Assembly (NCBI GenBank): GCA_021818025.1
Contig: JAKAFH010000014.1
Span: 1 to 37,030 of the forward strand
Reading direction: 5' to 3'
Source of the DNA: Actinomycetes bacterium
Lineage (GTDB): Bacteria; Actinomycetota; Acidimicrobiia; Acidimicrobiales; RAAP-2
DNA length: 37,030 nucleotides
Part shown: one piece after another, positions 1-7,170 of the stretch
Position numbering within the stretch: position 1 is the stretch's first letter
Layout: each line of letters starts with the position of its first letter
Translations under genes and position numbers: made by a program
The notes under the pieces: model-generated
The model's input: the letters and a program-made list of their open reading frames with translations, nothing else
The model's database searches: none
Told to the model about the DNA's origin: nothing

Positions 1-383
1 GATCTCTGAACGAGCTGATCGCCTTCGCGGTCAAGTTCCACAGCTTCAACCCGGCGAACATGCTGACCTACACCCTGCCCACGGTGGCGGCGACGGTCGC
101 ACCGGTGGGCGACGTGCTGTTCACCCAAGAGCCCGAGGCCCAGCAGCTGCTCGTGAACATCTTTGGCTCGTCGCTGCTCACGCCGACCAACCCGCCGCCC
201 AACGCGCAGCTGCAGACGCCGCTGCCGCCGGTGGTGGCGACCACGACCACCACGACGACGGTGGTCTCGCCGTCGACGTCGCGACCGGCCACCTCGACGA
301 CCAAGGCCTCGACCGGTACCAAGACCGTCACGAACCCGACGGCGGTCGTGCCTTATTTCGACCCGGTCCCCTGCACGCCCTAG
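1..383 (+). CDS. C-terminal end of an LCP-like (LytR-CpsA-Psr) envelope protein, partial
   Basis: The reading frame is open from the first bases of the window and ends at a TAG at 381-383, so the start lies outside. The visible part has a globular stretch (FHSFNPANMLTYTLPT, then a segment with DVLFTQEPEAQQLL) resembling the end of an LCP catalytic domain. It is followed by a low-complexity Thr/Pro/Ser tail with seven consecutive threonines. Such tails are common on secreted actinobacterial LCP proteins, which attach glycopolymers to peptidoglycan outside the membrane. The catalytic arginines lie in the missing part, so the family call rests on the C-terminal pattern alone. It could be another extracellular protein. 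The gene converges on sufU with only 3 bases between them. Confidence 0.55.
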   Translation, partial: SLNELIAFAVKFHSFNPANMLTYTLPTVAATVAPVGDVLFTQEPEAQQLLVNIFGSSLLTPTNPPPNAQLQTPLPPVVATTTTTTTVVSPSTSRPATSTTKASTGTKTVTNPTAVVPYFDPVPCTP

Positions 384-386
384 GCG

Positions 387-845
387 TCAGGCCTCGTCGA
401 GCCCCTGGCTGAGCGTGTTCCAGGCCAGGGTCGCGCACTTGATGCGCACGGGGAACTTCACGACGCCCTGCAGTGCGGCGAGCTCGCCCATCGTGCGGAT
501 GTCGGCCACGGGCGCCTCGCCCTGGCCGTCGAGGGACGACTCGTGCACGGTCATCAACTGCTTGAATCGGTCGATCGTGGCACGCGCCTCGGCCACCGTC
601 TTGCCCTTGACCGCGGCGCTCATCATCGATGACGACGCCTGGGAGATCGAACAGCCGTGGCCGGTCAGCTTGATGTCCACGATCACGCCGTCTTGGACGT
701 CGAGGTAGACGACGAGCTCGTCGCCGCAGAGCGGGTTGAAGCCCTCGGTCCGGATGGCCGACGGCGACGTGAGCTCGCCGCGGTTGCGCGGCGTGCGGTA
801 GTGGTCGAGGATGATCTCGCGGTAGAGGTCGTCGAGGTTCGCCAT
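387..845 (-). CDS. sufU: SufU-type iron-sulfur assembly protein
   Basis: This 152-residue protein is a SufU/IscU-fold partner of the SUF system. In Gram-positive bacteria and actinobacteria it accepts sulfur from SufS and passes it to the cluster scaffold. It shows the typical N-terminus LDDLYREIILDHYRTPRN and the three conserved cysteines in NPLCGDE, GHGCSISQAS and RIKCATLAW. The aspartate after the first cysteine is also present; these four residues bind zinc in SufU. It is the last gene of sufC-sufS-sufU, starting 3 bases after the sufS stop. The extra segment between the second and third cysteines, usual in SufU and absent from IscU, supports SufU. Confidence 0.93.
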   Translation of the reverse strand: MANLDDLYREIILDHYRTPRNRGELTSPSAIRTEGFNPLCGDELVVYLDVQDGVIVDIKLTGHGCSISQASSSMMSAAVKGKTVAEARATIDRFKQLMTVHESSLDGQGEAPVADIRTMGELAALQGVVKFPVRIKCATLAWNTLSQGLDEA

Positions 846-848
846 GGT

Positions 849-2084
849 CTAACCGAACATCGTCACGGCGCTGCCCAGCGCCTCGAGCAGGACGTCGGTG
901 TCCGTGGTGAGCGAGTACGGGCCGAAGGAGGCGCGGGCCGTGGCCGCGAGCTTGAAGCGGCGCATGAGGGGCTTGGCGCAGTGGTGTCCGGGGCGCACGC
1001 ACACGCCGAACTGGTCGAGCACCTGGGCCACGTCGTGGGGGTGGACCCCGTCGACGTCGAGGCTGAGCACGCCGCCGCGGTCGACGTTCTCGGCGGGGCC
1101 GATGACCCGTACCCGTCCGTCGAACTCGTTGGCTAGGCGCTTGAGCGCGTCGCTCGTCAACTCGTCCTCGTGGCGCGCCACGTTCGCCAGGCCGAGACCC
1201 TCGAGATACACGATGGCGGCGCTGAGCCCGGCCGTCTCGGCGATCGGCGGGGTCCCCGCCTCGAAGCGGGTCGGCCCGCTCGCGGGCACGTAGCCGTCCA
1301 CGCGCACGTCGGCGATCATGCCGCCACCGCCAAGGAACGGGGGCATGGACTCGAGAATCGCCGCGCGGGTCCACAGGACGCCCAGGCCGGTCGGTCCGAG
1401 CATCTTGTGCGCGGAGAAGCAGAAGAAGTCGACGTCGAGGTCCACGACGTCGGTCGGCTGGTGGCCGACGGACTGGGCGGCGTCGACCGCGACCAGGGCT
1501 CCGTGGTCGTGGGCGATCCGGGTCAGCTCCTTGACCGGATTGCGGGTGCCGAGCACGTTGGAGGCGGCGGTGAAGGAGAACAGCTTGACGCCATCGAGCA
1601 GGCGGTCAAGATCGCTCAGGTCGAGGCGGAAGTCGTCGGTCACGGGCACGAAGCGAACCTCGATGCCCGTCTGCTCGCGCAGCTGGAACCACGGCACGAT
1701 GTTGGCGTGGTGCTCCATCTCGGTGACCAGGACCACGTCACCGGCCGTGAGGTTGGCCGCGCCCCACGACTTGGCCAACAGGTTGAATGACTCGGTCGTG
1801 TTCTTGGTGAACACGATCTCGTCGAGGCCCTGGGGGGCGTTGATGAACCGTGCCGTGGCCGCCCGCGCGCCCTCGTAGACGTCGGTCGCCTCGACGGCGG
1901 TCTGGTACACGCCGCGATGCACATTGGCGTGGCGCAGCTCGTAGTACCGAGTCATCGCCTCGATGACGGGACGCGGCGGGAGCGTCGAGGACGCCGAGTC
2001 GAGGTAGGTGATCGGCCGGCCGTTGATCACGCGGCCCAGCAGCGGTGTGTCGCCACGCACGCGGCGGGCACTGTAGGAGCTCAT
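849..2084 (-). CDS. sufS: SufS cysteine desulfurase (PLP-dependent)
   Basis: Group II cysteine desulfurase that removes sulfur from L-cysteine for iron-sulfur cluster assembly in the cytoplasm. The PLP lysine lies in FFCFSAHKMLGPTGLG, the histidine-containing DAAQSVGHQ segment is present, and the catalytic cysteine is in VRPGHHCAKPLM. The frame is open to a start at 2102, but the ATG at 2084 overlaps the sufC stop as ATGA and gives MSSYSARRVRGDTPLL, so I prefer it (411 residues). It is translationally coupled to sufC and followed by sufU, its sulfur acceptor. Confidence 0.94.
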   Translation of the reverse strand: MSSYSARRVRGDTPLLGRVINGRPITYLDSASSTLPPRPVIEAMTRYYELRHANVHRGVYQTAVEATDVYEGARAATARFINAPQGLDEIVFTKNTTESFNLLAKSWGAANLTAGDVVLVTEMEHHANIVPWFQLREQTGIEVRFVPVTDDFRLDLSDLDRLLDGVKLFSFTAASNVLGTRNPVKELTRIAHDHGALVAVDAAQSVGHQPTDVVDLDVDFFCFSAHKMLGPTGLGVLWTRAAILESMPPFLGGGGMIADVRVDGYVPASGPTRFEAGTPPIAETAGLSAAIVYLEGLGLANVARHEDELTSDALKRLANEFDGRVRVIGPAENVDRGGVLSLDVDGVHPHDVAQVLDQFGVCVRPGHHCAKPLMRRFKLAATARASFGPYSLTTDTDVLLEALGSAVTMFG

Positions 2085-2839
2085 CGCAGTGCCCCTCGCC
2101 ACGCGTCGTAGCCGTCGTGCTCGATGGCCGCGGCCAGTTCGACGCCGCCGCTGTGCACGATCTGGCCGTCCACGAGGATGTGGACGCGATCGGGCTCGAT
2201 CTCTTCGAGCAACTTGACGTAGTGGGTCACCACCACCACGCCCATCGCCGGGTTCTCACCGCGCACCGTGCGTACGCCACGGGCCACGATGCGCAGGGCG
2301 TCGATGTCGAGCCCCGAGTCGGTCTCGTCGAGCAGGGCGACGACTGGTTCGAGCAGGGCCATCTGCAATACCTCGTTGCGCTTGCGCTCGCCGCCCGAGA
2401 AGCCGTCGTTGAGGTGCCGCTCCGCGAAGGCGGGGTCCATGCCCAGTCGGTCCATCCATTCGGCGAGATCGAGTCGAACCTCGAGCACCGAGAGCTCGCT
2501 CAGCCCCTTGCGCGCGACGATGGCCTGGCGCAGGAACTGGATCACCGAGACGCCGCTGATCGCCTCGGGGTACTGGAAGGCGAGGAAGATGCCCGCGCGG
2601 GCCCGCTGGTCGGGGGACCAGGTGGCGATGTCCTCACCATTGAGCAGGATCTGCCCGTCGGTCACGCGGTAGCCGGGGTGTCCCATCACCACGTTGGCCA
2701 GGGTGGACTTGCCCGCGCCATTGGGTCCCATGAGCGCGTGGACCTCGCCGGGATTGATGGTCAGGTCCACACCGCGCAAAATGACGGTGTCTTCGGCTAC
2801 GGCGTGGACGTTTCGAAGTTCGAGCAACGGGGCAGACAC
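2081..2839 (-). CDS. sufC: SufC, Fe-S assembly ATPase
   Basis: ABC-type ATPase of the SUF scaffold, 252 residues. Walker A is GPNGAGKST, the signature is FSGGERKRNEVLQ, and Walker B is VALLDETDSGLD, a form typical of SufC. In known systems it acts as a SufBC2D complex. Here sufB and sufD are not next to it: the gene upstream on the same strand is an MBL-fold hydrolase, and sufC has its own -10-like box. It starts with GTG six bases after that box, so its mRNA is probably leaderless. The order sufC-sufS-sufU otherwise matches actinobacterial suf operons, which makes the missing BD pair notable. Confidence 0.93.
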   Translation of the reverse strand: MSAPLLELRNVHAVAEDTVILRGVDLTINPGEVHALMGPNGAGKSTLANVVMGHPGYRVTDGQILLNGEDIATWSPDQRARAGIFLAFQYPEAISGVSVIQFLRQAIVARKGLSELSVLEVRLDLAEWMDRLGMDPAFAERHLNDGFSGGERKRNEVLQMALLEPVVALLDETDSGLDIDALRIVARGVRTVRGENPAMGVVVVTHYVKLLEEIEPDRVHILVDGQIVHSGGVELAAAIEHDGYDAWRGALR

Positions 2840-2845
2840 AAGTCG

Positions 2846-2851
2846 AGCCTA
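2846..2851 (-). promoter_or_regulatory. Predicted -10 box of sufC
   Basis: TAGGCT on the minus strand, followed by six bases and then the sufC GTG. Transcription about 7 bases downstream would begin at the start codon. No convincing -35 box is seen. Confidence 0.5.
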
Positions 2852-2877
2852 TCGTTCACGGCGATATTTTCGGCCGG

Positions 2878-3495
2878 TCACCAGCCGCGCGCGACCCACT
2901 CGGCGAGGTGTGGTCGCTCGACGCCAACGGTCGTGGGTGCGCCGTGTCCGGGCAGGACGAGCACCTCGTCCCCGAAGCGACCCAAGAGCCGTTGGTCGAT
3001 GGAGGCGATGATCGTGGCGAAGTCGCCGCCCTCGAAGGTCGTGGCGCCCGGACCGCCCGGGAAGAGGGTGTCGCCGCTGAACAAGATTGGACTGCCCTCG
3101 ACGGCAAAGCAGGTCGAGCCGGGTGTGTGACCGGGCGTGTGGATGACCCGCACGCGCAGCTCGCCAACCTCGAGAATCTGGTCGTGGACGAGACGCCGGT
3201 CAAGGGCGGGAAAGAGTGCTTCGTCGTCGGGGTGTCCCCAAACGGTGCGCCCCGAATCGCGCAGGCCGGGAATGGCTCCGACGTGGTCGTGGTGACCGTG
3301 GGTCTCGAGCACGTCGGTGACCCCGAGGTCGTCAGCCAGGGCGAGGAGTCGCTCGGTCTCGTCGGCGGCGTCGATCAGCACGGCCGTGGCGGTGCGGCGG
3401 CACCGAAGGACGTAGACGTTGTTGGCGAGCGGTCCGACCACGACCCGGTGGACGTCTAGCGCCGCGCTGCCCCAGATCACGCTCGACTCGTGCAC
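2878..3495 (-). CDS. MBL-fold metallo-hydrolase (glyoxalase II-like)
   Basis: A 205-residue metallo-beta-lactamase-fold protein. Metal ligands are visible in THGHHDHVG, in HTPGHTPGS and in LFSGDTLFPGG, with a C-terminal histidine in LPGHGAPT. This arrangement is typical of hydroxyacylglutathione hydrolase-like and related thioester or lactone hydrolases. The sequence does not fix the substrate. It lies upstream of sufC on the same strand, with 38 bases between them that contain the sufC promoter, so it is probably a separate unit. It starts with GTG; a weak CATCCT box lies six bases before the start. Confidence 0.85.
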   Translation of the reverse strand: MHESSVIWGSAALDVHRVVVGPLANNVYVLRCRRTATAVLIDAADETERLLALADDLGVTDVLETHGHHDHVGAIPGLRDSGRTVWGHPDDEALFPALDRRLVHDQILEVGELRVRVIHTPGHTPGSTCFAVEGSPILFSGDTLFPGGPGATTFEGGDFATIIASIDQRLLGRFGDEVLVLPGHGAPTTVGVERPHLAEWVARGW

Positions 3496-3535
3496 CCCAT
3501 CAGGATGCCACGCGACGTCGCGGAGGGGAGTTCGC

Positions 3536-3541
3536 TAGTCT
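3536..3541 (+). promoter_or_regulatory. Predicted -10 box of the acyl-CoA dehydrogenase gene
   Basis: TAGTCT in the 84-base divergent spacer. A start site near 3548 would give a leader of about 38 bases containing GGAG (3569-3572) and GAGGG (3576-3580), so this transcript is leadered. Confidence 0.4.
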
Positions 3542-3585
3542 CGCAAGTGCGGTAACTCACCAGTAAGCGGAGATCGAGGGTGGCG

Positions 3586-4701
3586 ATGAACTTTGGATTC
3601 ACCGAGGAGCAAGACGAACTGCGCAAGATGGTCAAGCGGTTCTTGGACGAGAAGTCACCCGAGACCGAAGTCCGCCGACTCATGGCGACGCCCGAAGGCT
3701 ACGACCCCGCCGTGTGGCGCCAGATGGCCGAGGAGCTCGCGCTGCAGGGACTAGGCATTCCCGAGCAGTTCGGGGGACAGGGCTACGGCCCGGTCGAGCT
3801 GTACATCGTGTTCGAGGAGATGGGCGCCGCCCTGCTGTGCGCACCATACTTCTCGACGGTGGCACTCGCGGCCAACGCCGTGCTGCTAGTGGGCACCGAC
3901 GAGGACCGCGCGACCTACCTTCCCGGGATCGCCTCGGGCGACACGATCGCCACCGTGGCCCTGACCGATGACGCCGGCCAGTGGGACCTCGCCGCGACGT
4001 CCGCCACCGCCACGAACGCAGGCGGTACCTGGGCGTTGAACGGCGTGAACAGCTTCGTCACCGACGGCCAGAGCGCGTCGGTGATCTTCGTGCCGGCCAT
4101 GACCGAGGCGGGCCTGTCGCTGTTCGCCGTCGACGCCGGCGCTACGGGGCTCGAGCGCGAAGCGCTGCCCACGATGGACCAGACGCGCAAGCAGAGCCGG
4201 CTCACGTATCACGACGTGCCAGCCCGTCTGGTCGGGGTTAACGGCGGCGCGCTCGCCGGGCTCGAGACCACACTGCAGATCGCCGTGGCGGCCCTGGCCG
4301 CCGAGCAGGTCGGCGGCGCCCAACGCGTGCTGAGCAACGCCGTCGAGTACGCGAAGAATCGCGTCCAGTTCGGGCGCCCCATCGGGTCGTTCCAATCGAT
4401 CAAGCACAAGTGCGCGGACATGCTGCTCGACGTGGAGTCGGCGAAGTCGGCCGCCTACTACGCGGCCTGGGCGGCCCAGGAGCGCAACGACGAGCTACCA
4501 ATCGCGGCGAGCCTCGCCAAGTCGTTCTGCTCGGAGGCCTACTTCCACTGCGCCGCTGAGAACATCCAGATTCACGGTGGCATTGGCTTCACCTGGGAGC
4601 ACCACGCGCACCTGTACTTCAAGCGGGCCAAGAGCTCCGAGCTCTTCCTCGGTGATCCGGCGTACCACCGCGAACTGCTCGCCAACCAGCTCGGCATCTA
4701 A
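3586..4701 (+). CDS. Acyl-CoA dehydrogenase
   Basis: FAD-dependent acyl-CoA dehydrogenase of 371 residues, the usual length. It oxidises acyl-CoA thioesters to enoyl-CoA. The N-terminal helical domain begins MNFGFTEEQDELRKMVKRFL, a middle beta domain follows, and the C-terminal helices include RVQFGRPIGSFQSIKHKCAD and IQIHGGIGFTWEHHAHLYFKRA, a pattern seen in many actinobacterial FadE proteins. The substrate cannot be told. I chose the ATG at 3586, placed 5 bases after GAGGG; a GTG two codons upstream (3580) is an alternative. The gene ends 6 bases before the alpha/beta hydrolase-like gene, suggesting an operon. Confidence 0.92.
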   Translation: MNFGFTEEQDELRKMVKRFLDEKSPETEVRRLMATPEGYDPAVWRQMAEELALQGLGIPEQFGGQGYGPVELYIVFEEMGAALLCAPYFSTVALAANAVLLVGTDEDRATYLPGIASGDTIATVALTDDAGQWDLAATSATATNAGGTWALNGVNSFVTDGQSASVIFVPAMTEAGLSLFAVDAGATGLEREALPTMDQTRKQSRLTYHDVPARLVGVNGGALAGLETTLQIAVAALAAEQVGGAQRVLSNAVEYAKNRVQFGRPIGSFQSIKHKCADMLLDVESAKSAAYYAAWAAQERNDELPIAASLAKSFCSEAYFHCAAENIQIHGGIGFTWEHHAHLYFKRAKSSELFLGDPAYHRELLANQLGI

Positions 4702-4707
4702 GGCCTC

Positions 4708-5454
4708 GTGCTCGTTCACGAACAGCTGGCCAGCGACGCGTCGCTGCTCGACCTGCGCATCGCGTCGTCCAGTGCCCGACCGGCCGTCGGCCACGTGCTC
4801 GTGCTCGTGCACGGCCTGCCGCGCGCGACGGGTATGGGCCGCCAAGCGGCCGGCTTGCTGCCCGAGCTCGCCGAGCACCTCGCCAGCGAGTCGGGTTGGA
4901 CGGTCGCTACCGGAACGCTGTCGGGCGTTGGCGGGAGTACAGGGACCTTCTCGGCCAGTCAGTGGCGTCGCGACCTGGGCGCGATCATCGGGCGAATCGA
5001 CCAGGACGGTGGACGGATCTCGCTGGCGGGTTTCGGCTTTGGTGGTGCGCTCGCACTCGCGGTGACCGCCGACGACGAACGCGTGCGCGGCGTCGCCACG
5101 TTCGCCGCGCCCGCGCACCTGGAGACCTGGTGCGGCGCGGCCGCTCCGTTTCGCCAGTGGATCATCGGCGCGGGCGTCGTCGGGGACGAGAAGGACCTGC
5201 TCGCCGCAAACGACCTGCGCGCCGACGTGCTGGCCGTGGACCCGCTCGGCGCCGTGGCGAAGGTCCCGCCCCGCCGCTTGCTGGTCGGTCACGGCACGGA
5301 CGACCTGGAGGTGCCCGCGAGCGACGCCCGGGACCTACTCAGCGCGGCCGACGGCCGCGGCGAGCTTCGCCTGATTCAAGGTGCCGGCCACCAGCTGCGG
5401 GCAGATCCCCGGATGGTGGCCACCCTGCTCGGCTGGCTCGACCGGCACCGCTAG
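4708..5454 (+). CDS. Alpha/beta hydrolase-fold protein lacking the nucleophile serine
   Basis: A 248-residue protein with an alpha/beta-hydrolase layout: the oxyanion-type HGLP (residues 35-38) after a hydrophobic strand, the nucleophile-elbow region ISLAGFGFGGALAL, an acid candidate in GHGTDDLEVP (Asp198/199) and a histidine in GAGHQL (His228). The elbow reads G-F-G-F-G, so the position that normally holds Ser (or Cys/Asp) is Gly110. The rest of the triad seems present, so the protein may be a non-catalytic or altered member. It starts with GTG just after the acyl-CoA dehydrogenase stop and probably shares its transcript. Its end overlaps the convergent thiE by 4 bases. Confidence 0.75.
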   Translation: MLVHEQLASDASLLDLRIASSSARPAVGHVLVLVHGLPRATGMGRQAAGLLPELAEHLASESGWTVATGTLSGVGGSTGTFSASQWRRDLGAIIGRIDQDGGRISLAGFGFGGALALAVTADDERVRGVATFAAPAHLETWCGAAAPFRQWIIGAGVVGDEKDLLAANDLRADVLAVDPLGAVAKVPPRRLLVGHGTDDLEVPASDARDLLSAADGRGELRLIQGAGHQLRADPRMVATLLGWLDRHR

Positions 5455-6083
5455 TTCGCGGCGTCGATGGCCTCGTCCAAGGCGCGGCGGATCGATGCCG
5501 CCGCGTGGAAGGGGTCAGGCGCATTCGTGAGGGCGCGGACCACCACGAAGTGGCCGAGCCCCGCGCGAACCAGTGAGGCCACGTTGTCGGCGTCCACGGC
5601 GCCGGTCACGAAGACTGGCTGATCGCTTCGAAGGGTGCAGTCGAGCGCGTACTGGATTCCGGTGCCCGTGCGGCCGGGCTTGGTCGGTGTGGCCACGATC
5701 GGACCGGCGCTGCGATAGGTCGTCGGCTGAGCGAGCGCACGCTCGAACTCGTCGGGGTCGTGGGTCGACAGCCCGACGATCGCGTCAGGACCGAGCAGCT
5801 CACGACACACGGCCACGCTCAGGTCCTCCTGGCCTACGTGGACGCCGTCGGCCCCCACCTCGGCCGCGAGGTAGGGCGAATCGTTCATGATGAATGGCAC
5901 GCCGAAGTCCCGGCAGATCGCCGCCATCACTCGGCCCGAGACTCGGCGCTGGTCGTCGTCGAGATCTTTCTCGCGTAGTTGGACCACGTCGACGCCACCG
6001 CGCAACACTGCGGGGAGGAAGTCGGCGATGTCGTCCCGGTGACCCACGCAGAGGTAGAGGCGCCGTGAAGTGAGATCATGCAC
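5451..6083 (-). CDS. thiE: Thiamine-phosphate synthase
   Basis: A TIM-barrel enzyme of 210 residues that joins HMP pyrophosphate and thiazole phosphate to make thiamine phosphate. Family motifs are VVQLREKDL, FIMNDSPYLAAEVGADGVHV followed by GQEDL, VGLSTHD, and GPIVATPTKPG for phosphate binding. The GTG start at 6083 is six bases after a TAGAGT box, so the transcript should be leaderless and there is no room for a TPP riboswitch. It is a lone thiamine gene in this window, divergent from the Rrf2 regulator. Confidence 0.92.
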   Translation of the reverse strand: MHDLTSRRLYLCVGHRDDIADFLPAVLRGGVDVVQLREKDLDDDQRRVSGRVMAAICRDFGVPFIMNDSPYLAAEVGADGVHVGQEDLSVAVCRELLGPDAIVGLSTHDPDEFERALAQPTTYRSAGPIVATPTKPGRTGTGIQYALDCTLRSDQPVFVTGAVDADNVASLVRAGLGHFVVVRALTNAPDPFHAAASIRRALDEAIDAAN

Positions 6084-6089
6084 CCGCCC

Positions 6090-6095
6090 ACTCTA
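6090..6095 (-). promoter_or_regulatory. Predicted -10 box of thiE
   Basis: TAGAGT on the minus strand, then six bases and the GTG start codon of thiE. This is the same leaderless spacing as at sufC and dxs. Confidence 0.5.
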
Positions 6096-6184
6096 AAACC
6101 GACGTGGCGCGCCGTCGGATCGGTGCTACGGGTCTCGCGGACCGCTCGCCGTCGTCCATTACCCGGCGGGTCCGCCGACTCGGG

Positions 6185-6190
6185 CAGAAT
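6185..6190 (+). promoter_or_regulatory. Predicted -10 box of the Rrf2 regulator gene
   Basis: CAGAAT, six bases before the ATG at 6197. The first base departs from TANNNT, but the spacing matches the other leaderless candidates. Confidence 0.35.
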
Positions 6191-6196
6191 GGACCC

Positions 6197-6655
6197 ATGC
6201 AGATTCCCGCGAAGGCCGAGTACGCCATTCGGGCGTTACTCACCCTGGCGGCGAGCAAGACGTCCGTGAGCGCCGAACACCTGGCCGCCGAACAGCAGCT
6301 GCCCGCGAAGTTCCTGGGAGCGATCCTGTCGGACCTTCGACGCGGCGGACTGGTCACCAGCCAGCGAGGCCCCGAGGGTGGGTTCCGGCTGGCCCACGAC
6401 CCCGACGAGATCATGATCGCCGACATCTTGCGCGTCGTGAGTGGCCCAATGGCCGGCGTGCGCGGGATGCGCCCCGAGACGCTGAACTACGGCGGCGACG
6501 CCGAACACCTGCGTGACGTCTGGGTCGCGGTGCGCGCGGCGTTGCGCGAGGTGCTCGAGCACGTGACCCTCGGCCAGGTCCTGCGTGGCGATCTCCCGGC
6601 CGCGGTGACCCGCTTCACCGCCGACGAGGACGCGTGGATCACGCGCCAGCTGTGA
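6197..6655 (+). CDS. Rrf2-family transcription regulator without cysteines
   Basis: A 152-residue winged-helix regulator. The family N-terminus is MQIPAKAEYAIRALLTLA, followed by recognition-helix and wing features (LPAKFLGAILSDLRRGGLV and QRGPEGGFRLA) and a C-terminal helix. Fe-S-sensing members (IscR, NsrR, RsrR) carry three cysteines after the wing. This protein contains none, so it cannot bind a cluster in the usual way. I chose the ATG at 6197 because the Rrf2 domain begins there; the frame is open further upstream but has no support. It diverges from thiE and is followed by rnhA, so the target is unclear. Confidence 0.88.
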   Translation: MQIPAKAEYAIRALLTLAASKTSVSAEHLAAEQQLPAKFLGAILSDLRRGGLVTSQRGPEGGFRLAHDPDEIMIADILRVVSGPMAGVRGMRPETLNYGGDAEHLRDVWVAVRAALREVLEHVTLGQVLRGDLPAAVTRFTADEDAWITRQL

Positions 6656-7089
6656 TCCGAATTCACACCGACGGCGCCTGCCGGGGCAATCCCGGTCCGG
6701 GCGGCTGGGCGTGGGCGCGCGGCACCGACGGTTACGCGAGCGGCGCCGAGCCCCAGACGACCAACCAGCGCATGGAGCTGCGCGCGGTCCTCGAGGCCCT
6801 GCGGGACAATCCCGATGACGACGTCGAGATCGTGAGCGATTCGACCTACGTGGTGAAGTGCTTCAACGACCACTGGTACGTCGGCTGGCTTCGCCGTGGC
6901 TGGAAGAACTCCCAGGGCCAACCCGTGGCGAACCGTGACCTGTGGGAGCCCCTGTTCGACCTCACGCTGCGCGGTGAGCGAACCGTCACCTTCTCCTGGG
7001 TGCGGGGTCACGCGGGCGACCCGATGAACGAGTTCGTTGACGAGCTGGCCACGGCCGCGGCCGACCGTCAACAGGGTCAACGGCGCTAG
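6652..7089 (+). CDS. rnhA: Ribonuclease HI
   Basis: RNase HI degrades the RNA strand of RNA-DNA hybrids. All four acidic catalytic positions are visible: Asp in RIHTDGACRGNPGPGG, Glu in QRMELRAV, Asp in IVSDSTYV and Asp in NEFVDELA, plus the histidine in WVRGHAGDP. The GTG at 6652 overlaps the stop of the Rrf2 gene by four bases and places the first strand at the N-terminus (145 residues). An alternative GTG at 6634 (151 residues) lies 3 bases after GAGGA, so the start is uncertain. It is probably co-transcribed with the regulator. Confidence 0.93.
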   Translation: MIRIHTDGACRGNPGPGGWAWARGTDGYASGAEPQTTNQRMELRAVLEALRDNPDDDVEIVSDSTYVVKCFNDHWYVGWLRRGWKNSQGQPVANRDLWEPLFDLTLRGERTVTFSWVRGHAGDPMNEFVDELATAAADRQQGQRR

Positions 7090-7091
7090 CG

Positions 7092-7107
7092 CGCGGCCGT
7101 GACCGCG
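7092..7107 (+). terminator. Weak hairpin after rnhA, possible terminator
   Basis: CGCGG (7092-7096) and CCGCG (7103-7107) form a 5-bp GC stem with a 6-base loop directly after the rnhA stop. There is no T tract, and in GC-rich DNA such stems arise by chance, so confidence is low. Confidence 0.25.
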
Positions 7108-7123
7108 GCGGCGTCAGAAACAT

Positions 7124-7153
7124 TAGGATTTCGTAGGTCTCAGTGACGAAATC
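7124..7153 (+). promoter_or_regulatory. Predicted lpd promoter with an inverted repeat
   Basis: TAGGAT (7124-7129) is a good actinobacterial -10 box. Overlapping it, GATTTCGT (7127-7134) and ACGAAATC (7146-7153) form a perfect 8-bp inverted repeat with an 11-base spacer. A start near 7136 would put only the right arm in the leader, so the repeat could be a protein-binding site rather than an RNA hairpin. A ribosome-binding site GAAGGGA (7157-7163) precedes the GTG at 7171. Confidence 0.5.
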
Positions 7154-7170
7154 TACGAAGGGAATCCGCC

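Noticed and set aside
6084-6196. TPP riboswitch before thiE
   Set aside because: The predicted transcript begins at the thiE start codon, and no TPP-aptamer sequence is seen in the spacer.
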